Part shown: piece by piece, positions 20,461 through 32,098 of the stretch | Layout of the letters: the number at the start of each line of letters is the position of its first letter | Numbering within the stretch: position 1 is the first letter of the stretch | Assembly: GCA_030068075.1 (NCBI GenBank) | Contig: CM057841.1 | Location: 8,007,565 to 8,071,564, forward strand | DNA: 64,000 nucleotides | Origin: Paguma larvata | Taxonomy: Eukaryota > Chordata > Mammalia > Carnivora > Viverridae | Direction: 5' to 3' | Program-made: the position numbers and the translations under genes | Notes under the pieces: generated by a model | Seen by the model: only the letters and a program-made list of their open reading frames with translations | The model's database searches: none | Told to the model about the DNA's origin: nothing

Positions 20461-21008
20461 GGAAATATTCTCTCGGACCCAGAATCTTCTGCCCCAACAA
20501 TTTTCTAGGCATGTCTGAATGATTAATCACACCGCAGCTAATATTGGAGCCTCCTAATGGTTCATTCTCACACAGTTTTGGGTCTTCCAAATGTCCCGTC
20601 TCTACCTGCAGCCCATATTTTGCCGTGAATCCCCACGCCCACTAAAGATCATCATCACAGTCGCCTAGAGTTTTGGGGCTCGGTGCCCTGAGGGGCCTCC
20701 TCACCTAGACCCTGTTGTCTGCCAAATATTCCTGTCCTTTCATCGCCCCCACAAGCATCTTTGTTCAGTGGCCTCAACACGTAGTGGTTCAATGCTCAAG
20801 CCACTGAGTCCTTGATTTGAGCAAGTCCTAAAACTCACTGCCTCTCTGTTTTTTTGTCCTTAAATGGGGCTCCTCATGTTTTCTCACGGCATTGTTATAA
20901 ATCTCAAGCCCTTCCGCTCTTACTATCTGCATGGTTCCCCATCACATATCGCCTTAAGGGTGTCAACGACAACCCCCCAGATTTGCAGTGGCCGAAAATT
21001 GTTGCATT

Positions 21009-21096
21009 TGGGGCTCCTAGCTGGCTCCGGTCAGCAGAGCACGTGACTCTTGGTCTCCGAGTCTCGAGTTCAAGCCCCGCCTTGGGCGTAGAGCAA
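21009..21096 (+). mobile_element. Old short CAN-SINE, plus strand
   Basis: GGGGCTCCTAGCTGGCTCCGGTCAGC...GAGTTCAAGCCCCGCCTTGGGCGTAGAG, the tRNA-like head of an older carnivore SINE without the CT body. Confidence 0.7.
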
Positions 21097-21410
21097 CGAC
21101 AGACGGCGTCGCGTCCATGTAGTTTTCAGCATTTATTCGGTGCTGAGCACGTGCAGGCATGTGGGGTGGTGAATACAGCTTTATTTATTTAACACAAGTT
21201 GGTACTTCTCGCAAGCCAGGCACTGTTGCAGGCACAGCCGATCAACAGTGAATTAGGTAAAACTGCGCTGTAGAGCTTGCACTCTTCACAGGGAGACACA
21301 CGCGCACACGCACGCACGCACGCACGCAATATCAGGAGGTAAGCTGACACGCGGCAATGCGAACCACGGCGACAATGAAACCGAGGCTTGGGAGCGTGAG
21401 CGGAGCTGCT

Positions 21411-21521
21411 ATTTTATTTTTTATTTCTTAACGTAAGCTCTATGCCCAACACGGGGCTTCGACTTCCAACCCTGAGATCCAGAGTTGCAGGTCCTACCGA
21501 CTGAGCCAGCCAGGCACCCCC
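21411..21521 (-). mobile_element. Old short CAN-SINE, minus strand
   Basis: CTCTATGCCCAACACGGGGCTTCGACTTCC...CCGACTGAGCCAGCCAGGCACCCC; same old subfamily as 4057-4153. Confidence 0.75.
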
Positions 21522-21556
21522 CGCCCCAGAGTTGCTATTGTAAGTAGGATGGTCTT

Positions 21557-21770
21557 GGGGGCGCCTGGGCGGCTCGGTGAGTTAAGCGTCTGACTCTTGA
21601 TCTCGGCTCAGGTCGTGGTCTCTCACGGTTTGTGATTTGGAGCCCCATGGTGGGCTCTGCCCTGGCAGTGCGGAGCCTGCTTGGGATTCTCTCCTCCCTC
21701 TCTGTCTCCCCTCCCCCATGTGCACACGACCTCTCTCCCTCTCTTAAAATAAATAAATCAACTTAAAAAA
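21557..21770 (+). mobile_element. Felid-type CAN-SINE, plus strand
   Basis: GGGGGCGCCTGGGCGGCTCGGTGAGTTAAGCG head and AAAATAAATAAATC tail; AGGATGGTCT/GAGATGGTCT flanks suggest a target-site duplication. Confidence 0.9.
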
Positions 21771-22597
21771 ATGAGATGGTCTGGGGAATGATGGTGACGC
21801 TTAAACAAAACCAACAAACAATGAAAGGATGGAAGGAGAGCCAAGTGCATCTCTGGGCAGCGGCATCCCGTGCAAAGACAGCCAGTGCAAAGGCCCTGAG
21901 GCAGGAGCATCTGAAGATTAGGAAGATGGTGAAGACGGTTGGTGTGGAAACCACTGCCCTTTAATAGCTTCGGCAGGAGGTGATGGTTCTTGGCCAGGTG
22001 GTGTTCTCGGGGGAGTTAAGGGGTCAGCTTCCGGATCTGCTTGAAGAAATTGTTGGACAGTGCCTGTCGACATCAGATGAAGAGTGTAAGAGAAAAGACA
22101 GAGGAGGACGGCCTCAATGCTTTGGCCTGAGCCATCAGTTACTAAAGGGAACTGCCGTTTACTACAGCTGGGGAAACTTCACTTCGGGAAGGATGGATTT
22201 GCAGGGAAATATTGGGACTTTTTGTTCTGAACTGTTTATGAGGCACCGAAGTGTCAATAAACTCCGCCCTCAAGGAGATTTACTGAAAATTAACAAACAC
22301 ACTAAAGTCACGGCACAGTGTGATGACTTCTAGGTGATGATAAAAATAACCCGTTTAGAAGGATCTCAACGGAATTCCTGCGTTAGAGAGCTAGAGGAGA
22401 GGCTATTTTCCGCAGGTAGTCAGGAAGCGCTTCTCGGAGGGGGCGGCGTTGACGAAAGACCCCAAAGGTGAGAGAGAGCCACTTTTGCAAAGAACACTAG
22501 TAATGTCTCTGAAAGAGGGAGTCACCCCAGTTCAGAGTCCACCGTCCCTGGTGCCTACAGGGGAGACTATAGGTTAGTGTTTCAAAGTGCTGAGGGT

Positions 22598-22741
22598 GGG
22601 GGCGCCTGGCGGGCTTAGCCAGCGGAGCATGTGACTCTTGCTCTTGGGATCATGAGTTCAAGCCCCATATCGGGTGTAGAGATTACTTAAAAATAAATAT
22701 AAATAAATAAAGTAAATAAATAAATAAATAAATAAATAAAA
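22598..22741 (+). mobile_element. Old CAN-SINE with (AAAT)n tail, plus strand
   Basis: GGGGGCGCCTGGCGGGCTTAGCC head, GAGTTCAAGCCCC, then a long AAATAAATAAAT tail. Lacks the CT body. Confidence 0.8.
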
Positions 22742-22889
22742 GCAAGGAGGGTGGAGTCTGAAGGATCTGGTTTTGGACAGAAGAATCTTTATCTTTTGGG
22801 AGGCTCTGTTTCCTCATCCAGTCTCACAGGATGTACCCCTCAGGGTTGTTAGAAGGAAGACTGGCATTTAAAGTCTGCGCGTGGCGACT

Positions 22890-23045
22890 TCGCAGTCGGT
22901 GGAAAAGCAACACGACGTGAGAGCTAAGTACGTAGTTTCTGAGGCCCGGCCGCCTGGGTGTGAGTTCCAGCTCTGCCACTCACTTAAAGGCGTGACTTAC
23001 CTTTTCCACGCCTCGGTTTTCCTGTCACTCAAATGGGTCTAACAG
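22890..23045. mobile_element. MIR-like repeat
   Basis: GTGTGAGTTCCAGCTCTGCCACTCACTTAAAGGCGTGAC and the following CTCGGTTTTCCTGTCACTCAAATGGG are MIR-core phrases. Confidence 0.6.
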
Positions 23046-23194
23046 CGGTACGTCACACCAAGTTGCTTCAAGACCTGCGAGCAGAGGGTCGAACCGGAAA
23101 GCTAATGGAAGATAACGGCAGAGAACATTCTGGGGATGAGGGAGTCAGGAAAAGACTGAACCTGCAGATGGACTAATCGTAAGGCAAACCCTGC

Positions 23195-24543
23195 TTAATT
23201 CGACTATATGAAAATTAAGGACTTCTGTTCGACGAAGGACAACATGAACGAAGCAAGTCAGTGGGCGGACGTATTTACAAAGAGTAACACTGACCTGGCG
23301 TCGGTGTCCAGAACGTGCCAGAAAATCCTGCACACAAACCAGGAGAACGTTCGAGGGTATGAACAGAGTTACAGAGGGGACACCAACGAAAAGTTCAGAT
23401 GAAAGAGGAATAGACTCATTAGTCATCTAAGACATGCGAATACAAATAACGACCCCTTCATGTTTATTCAGTGGGTTAGAAATCTTTAAAGTGAAATAAC
23501 TCAGGTACTGGCAGGGACGCAGACACGATGGGACTCTGGCCCGTGGCTGGTGGAAATGGACGTGGGGACAGTTCTGTGGGCGCGCCTCGGCTGGATTCAG
23601 CCTGTGCCCCGGAACCCAGCAGTCCTGCTCCTGACGCCTCTCCTAGCGCAACGATCACGCAGCTCACGGAGAGGCAAGTATGGCGGAGCCTGTCAGTCAC
23701 TTATTTGTGGCGGAAAACCGGTCACCCACTAATGAGGGTGGGGGTGTATGTTAGGACGTGACGGAGAGCACAGACTAGAGCACTGACAAGCCGCAGACTA
23801 GAGGCGCGCACGACAGAATCTCAAAGGCACAGCGCTCCCCACGTCAACGTCACTAAAAGGACTGACTCTATTAAGTGCTGGCAGAGACGCGGGGCTCTGG
23901 AACGCGTATACACCGCTGGCGGCAAGGCGAGCGACACAACCACTTTAGGAAACATTTGGCAATTTCTTTCAGAGTCCAACACACACATCGCACGATCTTA
24001 CGGGGCCGCTCCTAGGTGTCTGCCTAAGAGAAATGAAAACATGCCCACACAAATGATGTGGACACGAATGTTGGCAACAACATTATTTGGGAGAGCCAGA
24101 AGCTGGAAGCGGCCCAGATATGTGACAACTTGCGAATGGATGAAAGCTGTAATAACATCCCCACACTGTGGGATGCTGCACAGCAGTAAGACGCAACGGA
24201 CTATTGAGAGAAAGATGCAAAAACATGGGTGATTCTGAAACGCGTTATGCTAGCGAGAGAAGCAAACATTTACGTGATGTTCTAAAAAAGGCAAAACTAC
24301 AGGCGGTAGGAAGACCGATGGTAGCCTGGGGCCAAGGGACGGAGGGAGAGCTTTTGCAAAACGGGTGCAGGACAGCTTAAGGATGGGATGGGGAAGGTGG
24401 GAGGTACTTGTTCTACGTTTTGATTTATGGCGGAGGTTACGGGATTGTAGCCAGTTTCCAAACTTCATCAAATCCAACACCTAAGATGAATGGATTTTAA
24501 TATCTGTAAGTAATACCTTCTTTAAAAATGAAAGAAACATAGT
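23195..24543 (+). mobile_element. Ancient L1 3' end, plus strand
   Basis: Diverged L1 ORF2 end and 3' UTR. It shows AAAATTAAGGACTTCTGTTC, GCTGGCAGAGACGCGGGGCTCTGG, AAGAGAAATGAAAACATGCCCACAC, and GCCAGAAGCTGGAAGCGGCCCAG in the expected order, with a duplicated internal piece around 23495-23600 and 23860-23960. No intact reading frame. A younger SINE sits at its 3' end. Confidence 0.8.
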
Positions 24544-24745
24544 TTTTTTTTTAATTCTTTTTTTTTTAATTTATTTTTGAGAGAGACAGAGACAGCGCAA
24601 GCAGGGCAGAGGCAGAGAGAGGGAGAGAGAATCCCAAGCAGGCTCTGTGCCGTCAGCAGGGCTCGAACTCACAAAACCATGAGATCGTGACCGGAGCCAA
24701 AACCAAGAGTCGGATGCTTAACTGACAGAGCCACCCAGGCGCCCC
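24544..24745 (-). mobile_element. Felid-type CAN-SINE, minus strand
   Basis: T-run, GAGAGAGACAGAGACAGCGC, GCCACCCAGGCGCCCC end. AAGAAACATAGTT before and AAGAAGCATAGTT after look like a target-site duplication within the L1 tail. Confidence 0.9.
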
Positions 24746-25039
24746 AAAAGAAGCATAGTTCTGAGCTTAAAAAAGAAAAACTATGTACCACAATCCCGCT
24801 GACATAAATTAAAACGAAATAAAACTCCACACAATGTTGTGCACGTAAAATGATACACAATTTGTAAGAAAGTATGCTAACAAAAAAATATACACCTCAT
24901 TGCGAGTCTACTAAACACCACCGAACCGGACGCCTTAAATGGCGAATGTTATTTATGTGAATTTAACTTTACCTTTTTAATTTAAAAACATTTTTAAATT
25001 TTATGTGAATCTCACCCTAGTCTTTAAAAATCTATGCGA

Positions 25040-25252
25040 GGGCGCCTGGGTGGCTCAGTCGGTTGAGCATCCGACTTCGGCTCAGGTCACGATCTCACGG
25101 TTCGTGAGTTCGAGCCCCGCGTCAGGCTCTGTGCTGACGGCTCAGAGCCTGGAGCCTGCTTCGGATTCTGGGTCTCCTTCTCTCTCTGTCCCTCCCCCAC
25201 TGGTGACCTCTCTCTCCTTCTCCCTCTCAAAAATAAATAAAAACATTTTAAA
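25040..25252 (+). mobile_element. Felid-type CAN-SINE, plus strand
   Basis: Full-length, GGGCGCCTGGGTGGCTCAGTC head and AAAAATAAATAAAAAC tail, flanked by TCTATGCGA/CCTACGCAA. Confidence 0.92.
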
Positions 25253-25565
25253 AAGCCTACGCAATAATAAACACAATAGCAGAAGGCACACATTAATAAA
25301 GGTGACGAAGGGTGAACAAGGGCAAAGACAGCGACAGGTAAGCAACAGTAAACACATAGCAAAGGAGACACACTAACAAGGATAACAGCAAAGATACACA
25401 AGGATAAGGACAATAGCCGAAGCGGGAGGGAGACAAAGGGAATAAGCTAATAAGGAAAACAAAAGAACTTTGCACGGATCACTCCGCCAGTGAGCCACCA
25501 GCCAATTCAGGTCTCCCCGCCTGAGGCTTTAGAACTATCTAATATATTAATGGATTTTCTGAATG

Positions 25566-25742
25566 TTCATGTATTTATTTTTGAAAGAGAGAGAGGAGAG
25601 GGCAGAGAGAGAGAATACCAACCAGGCTCTGAGCTGTCAGCGCAGAGCCCGAAGTGGGGCTCGAACTCATGAACCCCGAGAGCACGACCTGAGCCAAAAC
25701 CTAGAGTTGGACGCTTCGCTGACAGAGCTACCCAGGCGTCCC
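25566..25742 (-). mobile_element. CAN-SINE, minus strand, shortened body
   Basis: GTATTTATTTTTGAAAGAGAGAGAGG...GAGCTACCCAGGCGTCCC. Missing part of the CT/GA-rich body. Confidence 0.85.
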
Positions 25743-26573
25743 TATTAATACATTTAAAAAAAAAAAAGCACCTACTTCAGAGGGCTCTTGGGTGGGTTAA
25801 TTGCATTAATACGTGAGGAGCCCTCAGAACACCTGGCACCGAGTGAGTGCTTACTAAGGGGTGCCCTCAGTATCATCATTACTCTTATTGACAAAGCTGT
25901 TATGACAATTTGTCTCCAAGGCCCCAGAGCCAAAGCAGCCCGCCTTGGGTGACAGCTGGGGATTTGGGAGAATGGGAGGTGGCCGCCCAAACCCTTCCTG
26001 CGGAACAGAAAATAATGACAGACGTGAGCTGGCGATTCTGACTGCCAGCGACACCTCAATTCGGTCGGCCGGCCCAGCAGCCGGCGTCCCTGGGCATCCC
26101 TCCGCCCTCCCTGCCCTCTCCAGGGGAATTGTAATAACAATGAGACCCTGTGCGGGAGGGGGGGGGGTTGTGAGGGAGGGGCGTGGAAAAGACTGGAGGG
26201 GAGACCGAAAGCCTCGGGAAGAGAGGGATGTCTACCTCCCTCTTCCTACCCCCTCAAATCCCCCCCTCCCCCCTGCATTGGCCTGGGGGCCCATTGAGAC
26301 CTTTCTTTTTCTCCTCCCCAGGCTGCAGGTAGTGAGAAGTCCCTACATGACAGCCTACGTGAGACCTAGGCTGTTTCTCTTCTCTAGTCCGAAGGGTCCT
26401 GGCCAAGCTTAGCCACTGTCCCCACTGGGAGGACTTTTATAAGCGACCAGGCTGGACTTCCCAGCCTATTAGGCGTATTGGTCTCCACACCCAACCCCAG
26501 CGTTTAAGGGTGGGGCTCCCCAACACCACCAGGCAATTCTCCACACCAGCTGGGCGTGCTACAATTCAACTTA

Positions 26574-26786
26574 ATTTTTTTTTTAATGTTTTTATTTATT
26601 TTTGAGAGAGAGAGACAGAGTACGAGTGAGGGAGGTGCAGAGAGAGAAGGAGACACAGAATCTAAAGCAGGCTCCAGGCTCTGAACTGTCAGCACAGAGC
26701 CTGACACGGGGCTCGAACCCACGAACTGTGAGATCATGACCTGAGCCGAAGTGGGCCGCTTAACCAATTGAGCACCCCAGCGCCCC
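26574..26786 (-). mobile_element. Felid-type CAN-SINE, minus strand
   Basis: Full-length; ACAATTCAACTTAAT before and ACGATTCAGCGTAAT after are a likely target-site duplication. Confidence 0.92.
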
Positions 26787-26819
26787 ACGATTCAGCGTAA
26801 TTACACTAACTACAGTATC

Positions 26820-27430
26820 TACCTGGAGGTAGACGGCACAGGTTAAGGACTCAGTCCTACGAGGCACCCTGCCCGCACCGACCTTTCGGACGCCAAGCCA
26901 ATCGCCAATCGAAAATCCAAGTTGTTACCTGTGCTTCTGGCCAAGCTGCTATGCAGATGGGAGGTTTCCACGACCTCCTCCTGGGGTTTGATGGATTTGC
27001 TAGCGCCGCTCACAGAACTCAGAGAAGCATTGTGCTTACTTGATTACTGGTTTATGCGAAGAATAAAACTCAGGAACAGCCGAGGGAAGAGACGCGTAGG
27101 ACGAGATAGGCGGGAAGGGCCGAGGGGCTTCCTGGCCCTCTCTGGGTGCGTCGTTCTCTCCACACGGCTTCACCAACCCAGAAACCGTCCGAACCCCGTC
27201 TTTTCGGGTGTTTATGGAGGCCTCGCTGCACAGGCGTGACTGATGAACGCAGTGTCCGTTGGTGACTGATTCTACCTCCAGCTCCTCTCCTACCCATTCA
27301 GCGGTGGTTTCCAAAAGTCACTCACCCGCATGACAAAAGACATTCTCATCACTTTCTTCACTTAGAAATTACAAGAGTTTTAGGGACTCTGTGCCGGGAA
27401 TGGGGACTAAGACCCAAAATATACTTCTTA
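26820..27430. mobile_element. Old dispersed repeat, LTR-like, copy 1
   Basis: Contains GATTTGCTAGCGCCGCTCACAGAACTCAG, CTTCACCAACCCAGAAACCGTCCGAACCCC, GTTTATGGAGGCCTCGCTGC and TTTTAGGGACTCTGTGCCGGGAATGGGG, phrases of a common ancient mammalian repeat. A second piece with the same ending lies at 27960-28390. Family name not assigned. Confidence 0.5.
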
Positions 27431-27959
27431 TCACCAATCACAGTGTCTTGAGGGCAAAGGCATATAAGCCCGAGCTTTCATTCTGATGGGTTCGATGATA
27501 AGAGAAGCAGAGCGGCTGTGGGAGGGTGGAAACGGCAGGAGGCCCAGGTCAGGATTTTTGGAAGACAGATAACGGAAGGATAAGGTAGCTACCCCACAGA
27601 AGCTGGAGGGACTCCCCCATCTGAAAGCTGGTCCACATGCCAAGACTGACGATGTCACACACACACCAAAGGGTCCAGCCTGCCTCCGTGGGGTGACCAC
27701 GGTTGGCGCTGTGAACAGAAGTCTAGATGACCATCCCACGGAGTTTTTTTGAGCGTGCGTTTTGAGCTGGGTTGCTTGGCATTTGCACCTGTTGTAGACG
27801 TAACCAACCCAAGTCAGGAGCTTCCAGAGGTGGCGTGCGGGAACAGGGGTGTGAGATCGGGGGCTGCCTTCGAGGGGCCCTGAGTCGCACATCTGCACTC
27901 TGACCTGTCCGTGTGCTTCTTCCCAGCCGGGGCGTTGGGGGTGGGGGCGGGTGAACCGA

Positions 27960-28390
27960 AGTTGTTGGTTCCCCTGGGAACCAGGCTGCATTTTCCTCCA
28001 ACAGTCACCTCGGTAACATAAATTCTGGTAGGGTTAAAAGTGTTTTCTTATGGGGGCGCCTGGGTGGCTCAGTCGGTTAAGCGACCAACTTCGGCTCAGG
28101 TCATGATCTCGCAGTTCGTGAGTTCGAGCCCCGTGTCGGGCTCTGTGCTGACAGCTCAGAGCCTGGAGCCTGCTTCGGATTCTGTGTCTCGCTCTCTCTC
28201 TGCTCCTCCCCTGCTCGCACTCTGTCTCTCTCTCTCAAAAATAAAGAAACATAAAGAAAAAAATTTTAAGTGTTTTATTAGGAATAACACAAGATGCTCC
28301 TCATCTCCACCACTCAGGAAATCGCCAGGGATTTTAAAGCTCCGTGCCGGAACCAGAAAGAAAACCAACCATAATCCAGGGGGCCATGGG
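27960..28390. mobile_element. Same old repeat, copy 2, split by a SINE
   Basis: TTGGTTCCCCTGGGAACCAGGC before and GGGATTTTAAAGCTCCGTGCCGGAACCAG after the SINE at 28052-28264 together match the end of the 26820-27430 element, so the SINE inserted into it. Confidence 0.5.
28052..28264 (+). mobile_element. Felid-type CAN-SINE, plus strand, nested
   Basis: Full-length, with target-site duplication AAGTGTTTTCTTA / AAGTGTTTTATTA on its two sides. Confidence 0.93.
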
Positions 28391-29772
28391 AGGGCTGTGG
28401 CAGAAAAGAAGGAACCAGCTGGACGTAGGGAGACCCTTATGGGGGTAGTCCAGGGAGTAGGGGCAGGGGGGCGTAGAGGAGGCAGCCTAGAGGCAAAGAA
28501 TCCAGGTAGGAGCCTAGGGTGAGGGTCCAGGGAGGGGCGTTTGAGGCCCGAGCTAGGGCCGGAGAGAGTGGGACAACGGAGCACCAGAGCTGAGGAGGGG
28601 ACAGAAGAGTGAGTCCAGCCTAGTGAATGCCTGCCCCCCACCACGGAAAATCAGGGGAAGGACGCTGAGCTCACGGGAGGCGCAGCGATGCGGGCCCAGG
28701 GGCGCACAAGACCCCGATAGCTGCAGAGGGCCGGACCTCGGGAGGCAGGTTTCGGGGCCCGGGGACTGGGGAGAAGTTAGCGGCGGAGACCGTGTTAGGA
28801 TGGGATGTCTCAGAAGACGAAGGGACCCCGGGTCTCAGGAAGAATCCGTGTCTCAAGGGTCCAGACCAGAGGACTGGTCGGGCGGGAAGCCACCGCAAGG
28901 CCAAGCCGAGTAGCGTCTGAGAACAGGCCTGTGGGACAGTCGGGGCGCAGGGTTTGGGTCGTCCAGGAGGCTGTTGGATGCACAGGCCTGAAGCCAGGGA
29001 GAGACCGCCCCAGGTGACAGGTGGAACTGTCCAGGGTAGGCAGTCCGTGCGGAGGACAGGACTGAGGACTGGCCCTGGGAACACCCTGGATTGTAAAGAG
29101 GCCGGGGGAGAGAAAAAAGGCCTATTCATGTCAGAGCGACAGAAAGGGGGAGGGAAGCCAGAAACGCATGAAGGAGGGAGCGGCGGACCGCGTGGAAGGC
29201 TTCCTGAAGGCTGAGCAAGGTGGGGACCAGGAGACCACGGGATTGCTCAACGTGGAAGACTCTGGAGACCCTGCAAGACCGCAGCAGCCGTCCAGGGCAA
29301 GTAGCGAGTGGCTCTCCGTGGCTGCGTTCTGCTGGAGGGGAGAGAAGAGTAATGGAAGAGAAACAGGGCCGGCGCTGGGAGGGGTGGGGGCCGCTGGTTC
29401 TGATGAAACTCTGTGCTCCCGGTATCACCCATCAGAGGGTCAGGCACACACGGCCTCTCGAAACGTTTGTTGAGCGAATGCACGCCCGCATGTGTGGATG
29501 CATGGAAGAGTGACTGAGCGAATGGGGCAAGGAAACGGGGGAGAGAGAGGTGTACAAACAGAGGCAAAAGCAAAGAATAGCACCAAGTTGTAGCCCATAG
29601 TTCTTCACAGCCGAGCAAAAAAGGCTCTGTCATCTAAGTCAGCTCTGAAAATTCCTTCTTCGGAAAGAAGGGAACCCGGAAAGCCCATTGTGAGAGCGTC
29701 TCAGCTTAACGTAGCTGATACCCTGGCCCATCTTCCGTGGCCTTGTCTGACGATCCCGGCAAGAAGGAGCGT

Positions 29773-29985
29773 GGGGGCGCCTGGGTGACTCGGTGGGTTA
29801 AACATCTGACTCCGGATCTCGGCTCAGGTTATGATCTCACGGTTCGGGAGTTCGAGCCCCGAGTCAGGCTCTCAGCCGTCGGCCTACAGCCCACTTCCTA
29901 TCCTCCATCTCCCTCTCTCTCTGCCCCTCCCTGTCTCGAGAGTGCACATGGGCTCTCACTCGCTCTCAAAAATAAACATTAAAAA
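29773..29985 (+). mobile_element. Felid-type CAN-SINE, plus strand
   Basis: GGGGGCGCCTGGGTGACTCGGTGGGTTAAAC head, CT-rich body, AAAAATAAACATTAAAAAGG tail. Confidence 0.9.
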
Positions 29986-30229
29986 GGTGGGGGGGAGTGG
30001 TATGTAGACAGGTAGCTTCCAACTAGCCCCATTTTTCAGAGGAACACACTGAGGTCAAACCAAAGCCTGATGGCCCCAGCGAGTCACGGCAGAAGCTGCG
30101 GTTTCAGCCGGGAGTGGGATTCCAAAAGCTCCCCTTCTTCTTTGAAGCCTGTCGGAGCATTCGTACGTTCCTCTGCTCACGCCCGTACTCAGTCAGTGAG
30201 GCATTGACTGTTCATTCGCATGTTTGGAC

Positions 30230-30390
30230 AACGATCAACAGTCTGGGCTCCGGGGCCAGCCTGGCTGGGTTCAAACTCTGGCTCTGGCACTTGCCAACCT
30301 CGTGGCTGCGGGCAAGCGCCTCTAATCTGGCCCTGCCTCCGTTTCCACGTGTGTGACAGTCTCCAGGTTGTGGGCCCTCCCCTCAGGTGT
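30230..30390. mobile_element. MIR-like repeat
   Basis: GGGTTCAAACTCTGGCTCTGGCACTTGCC and GGCAAGCGCCTCTAATCTGGCC fit the MIR core. Confidence 0.55.
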
Positions 30391-30806
30391 CGGGTGGCTG
30401 AGGCCTCTCTACGGAATGGGCTTCGTATGAGCTTCCCATGGTGCCCCAGTGGAAAGCGTGGAGCTCGGAACGTGAGAGCACCGTGGGCTCCCTGGGGGAG
30501 GTGGCGAAAGTGCTCGGAGCTTTCCCTGAGGGTGAGAGGTGCGAGGGAGAGGCAGCGAGCCAGGCCGCGCCCTCTTTGGGCCTCCAGCTGCAAAAGAAGG
30601 GATGGGGTCTTTCCAGAAGCCACAGCTGCAAGTCTATGTCAAAAGAGAACCACGGAGAGGCCCCTCGCCACTCCGTGCAGCCCCGGCACCATTAACCTGC
30701 TTTGTGTCTCTCTCGGTGTGCCCGTTCTGGACGTTCCACACACAAGTCATCACGTGGCCTTTGTGACAGACGTCTTTCAGCTAACGCAGTGTTGTCGTCG
30801 TTGTTT

Positions 30807-30830
30807 TTAATTTTTTAATGTTTATTTATT

Positions 30831-30865
<35 letters not shown>

Positions 30866-31030
30866 CAGTATGGGAGGGGCAGAGAGAGAGGGAGACACAG
30901 AATCCGAAGCAGGCTCCAGGCTCCGAGCTGTCAGCACAGAGCCCTGACGCGGGGCTCGAACTCGCGAGCGGTGAGATCATGACCTGAGCCGAAGTCAGCT
31001 GCTTAACGGACTGAGTCACCCAGGCGCCCC
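30807..31030 (-). mobile_element. Felid-type CAN-SINE, minus strand, with (GA)n
   Basis: TTTAATTTTTTAATGTTTATTTATTTTTGAG followed by an expanded GA run, ending GAGTCACCCAGGCGCCCC; flanked by AACGCAGTGTT / GAGCGTAGTGTT. Confidence 0.92.
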
Positions 31031-31039
31031 GAGCGTAGT

Positions 31040-31340
31040 GTTTTCAAAAGTTCATCCATGTTGTAGCCAGTGGTAGTGTGTCTCTCTTTTTTCTGGCTGA
31101 ATGATACTCCAGAGTATGGCTAGACCACATTTCATTAATATATTCATCACACAATGGACACCAACCTAATGGATGCAGAGTCTCTTTTGGGGCCGATGAA
31201 AATGTCCCAGAATTAGATTGTGGTGACGGTTACACTGTTTGGAGTGTGGTGGATCTCACTGAACTGTGGACTTTAAGATGGTTCAGGGCACAGAATTTTA
31301 TGTTATGTGAGTTTTACTTAAAAAAAAAAAAAATAATAAA
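31040..31340. mobile_element. L1-derived fragments
   Basis: TTCATCCATGTTGTAGCC...GGCTGAATGATACTCCAGAGTATGG is the usual antisense L1 3'-UTR phrase. From 31184, GATGAAAATGTCCCAGAATTAGATTGTGG...CACTGAACTGTGGACTTTAAGATGG is a sense L1 3' end with a poly-A tail near 31320. A further tail-like piece (ATTTTATTCCATGTAAATTGCACCTCAATAAA) is at 31750-31785. Confidence 0.65.
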
Positions 31341-31344
31341 GCCA

Positions 31345-31555
31345 GGGCGCACCTGGGTGGCTCAGTCGGTTGAGCATCCGACTTCGGCTCAGGTCATGAT
31401 CTCACGGTTCGTGAGTTCGAGCCCCGTGTCAGACTCTCTGCTGTCGGCCGGGAGCCTGCTTGGGATCCTTTGTCCCCTCCTCTCTCTGTCTTCCCTCGCT
31501 GGGACTCTCTGTCTCAAAAATAAGTCAACATTTAACAAAATAAATTTAAAAATAA
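31345..31555 (+). mobile_element. Felid-type CAN-SINE, plus strand
   Basis: GGGCGCACCTGGGTGGCTCAGTC head, inserted at the poly-A tail of the L1 fragment; AAAAATAAGTCAACATTT tail. Confidence 0.9.
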
Positions 31556-31864
31556 AGGCAGAAAGAGAGAAGAAGACAGAGAGAGGAATCTGTGTGGGAC
31601 CTATAGACGCTCTGTTTTCTTGCCAGTACTGGAAAATCAGGAAATGTCCCACCATAAGTCTGGGTTTCCGGCTTCTCTCCAAAAGCCATGGGACCCGGGC
31701 CGTGCTGGTGCGTGTTCTGGAGGGCAGCTCCTGACTGGAGCAGAGGGAGAATTTTATTCCATGTAAATTGCACCTCAATAAACCCAACCCCCCAGAAATC
31801 CAGAAATCGAGAGGGATCGAGTTAGGTGATTTGTCTGAAAACAAATCAAAAGCTGAAGATTTGT

Positions 31865-32098
31865 GGGGCGCCTGGCTGGCTCAGTCGGTGGAGCGTGTGA
31901 CTCTTGATTTCAGCTCAGGTCATGATCTCGTGGTTCACGGGTTCGAGTCCTGCATTGGGCTCCGTGCTGACAGCGTGGAGGCTGCTGGAATTCTCCCTCT
32001 CCTTCTGTCTGCTCCTCCCCTACTCATCTTCCTCCCTCCCTCTCTTTCTCTCAAAAGAAATAAATAAAACTTTAAAAATTTTTAATAAATTAAAAAAG
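31865..32098 (+). mobile_element. Felid-type CAN-SINE, plus strand
   Basis: GGGGCGCCTGGCTGGCTCAGTC head, CT-rich body, AAAAGAAATAAATAAAAC tail; GCTGAAGATT occurs on both sides as a target-site duplication. Confidence 0.92.

Noticed and set aside
21980..22333. 117-codon + strand open frame in the KLK13-KLK12 spacer
   Set aside because: Surrounded by repeats, no recognisable domain, no promoter or splice context; looks like diverged dispersed-repeat sequence.
23145..24380. Short open frames that could suggest a gene after KLK13
   Set aside because: They lie in the decayed L1 3' end and do not form an intact L1 protein.
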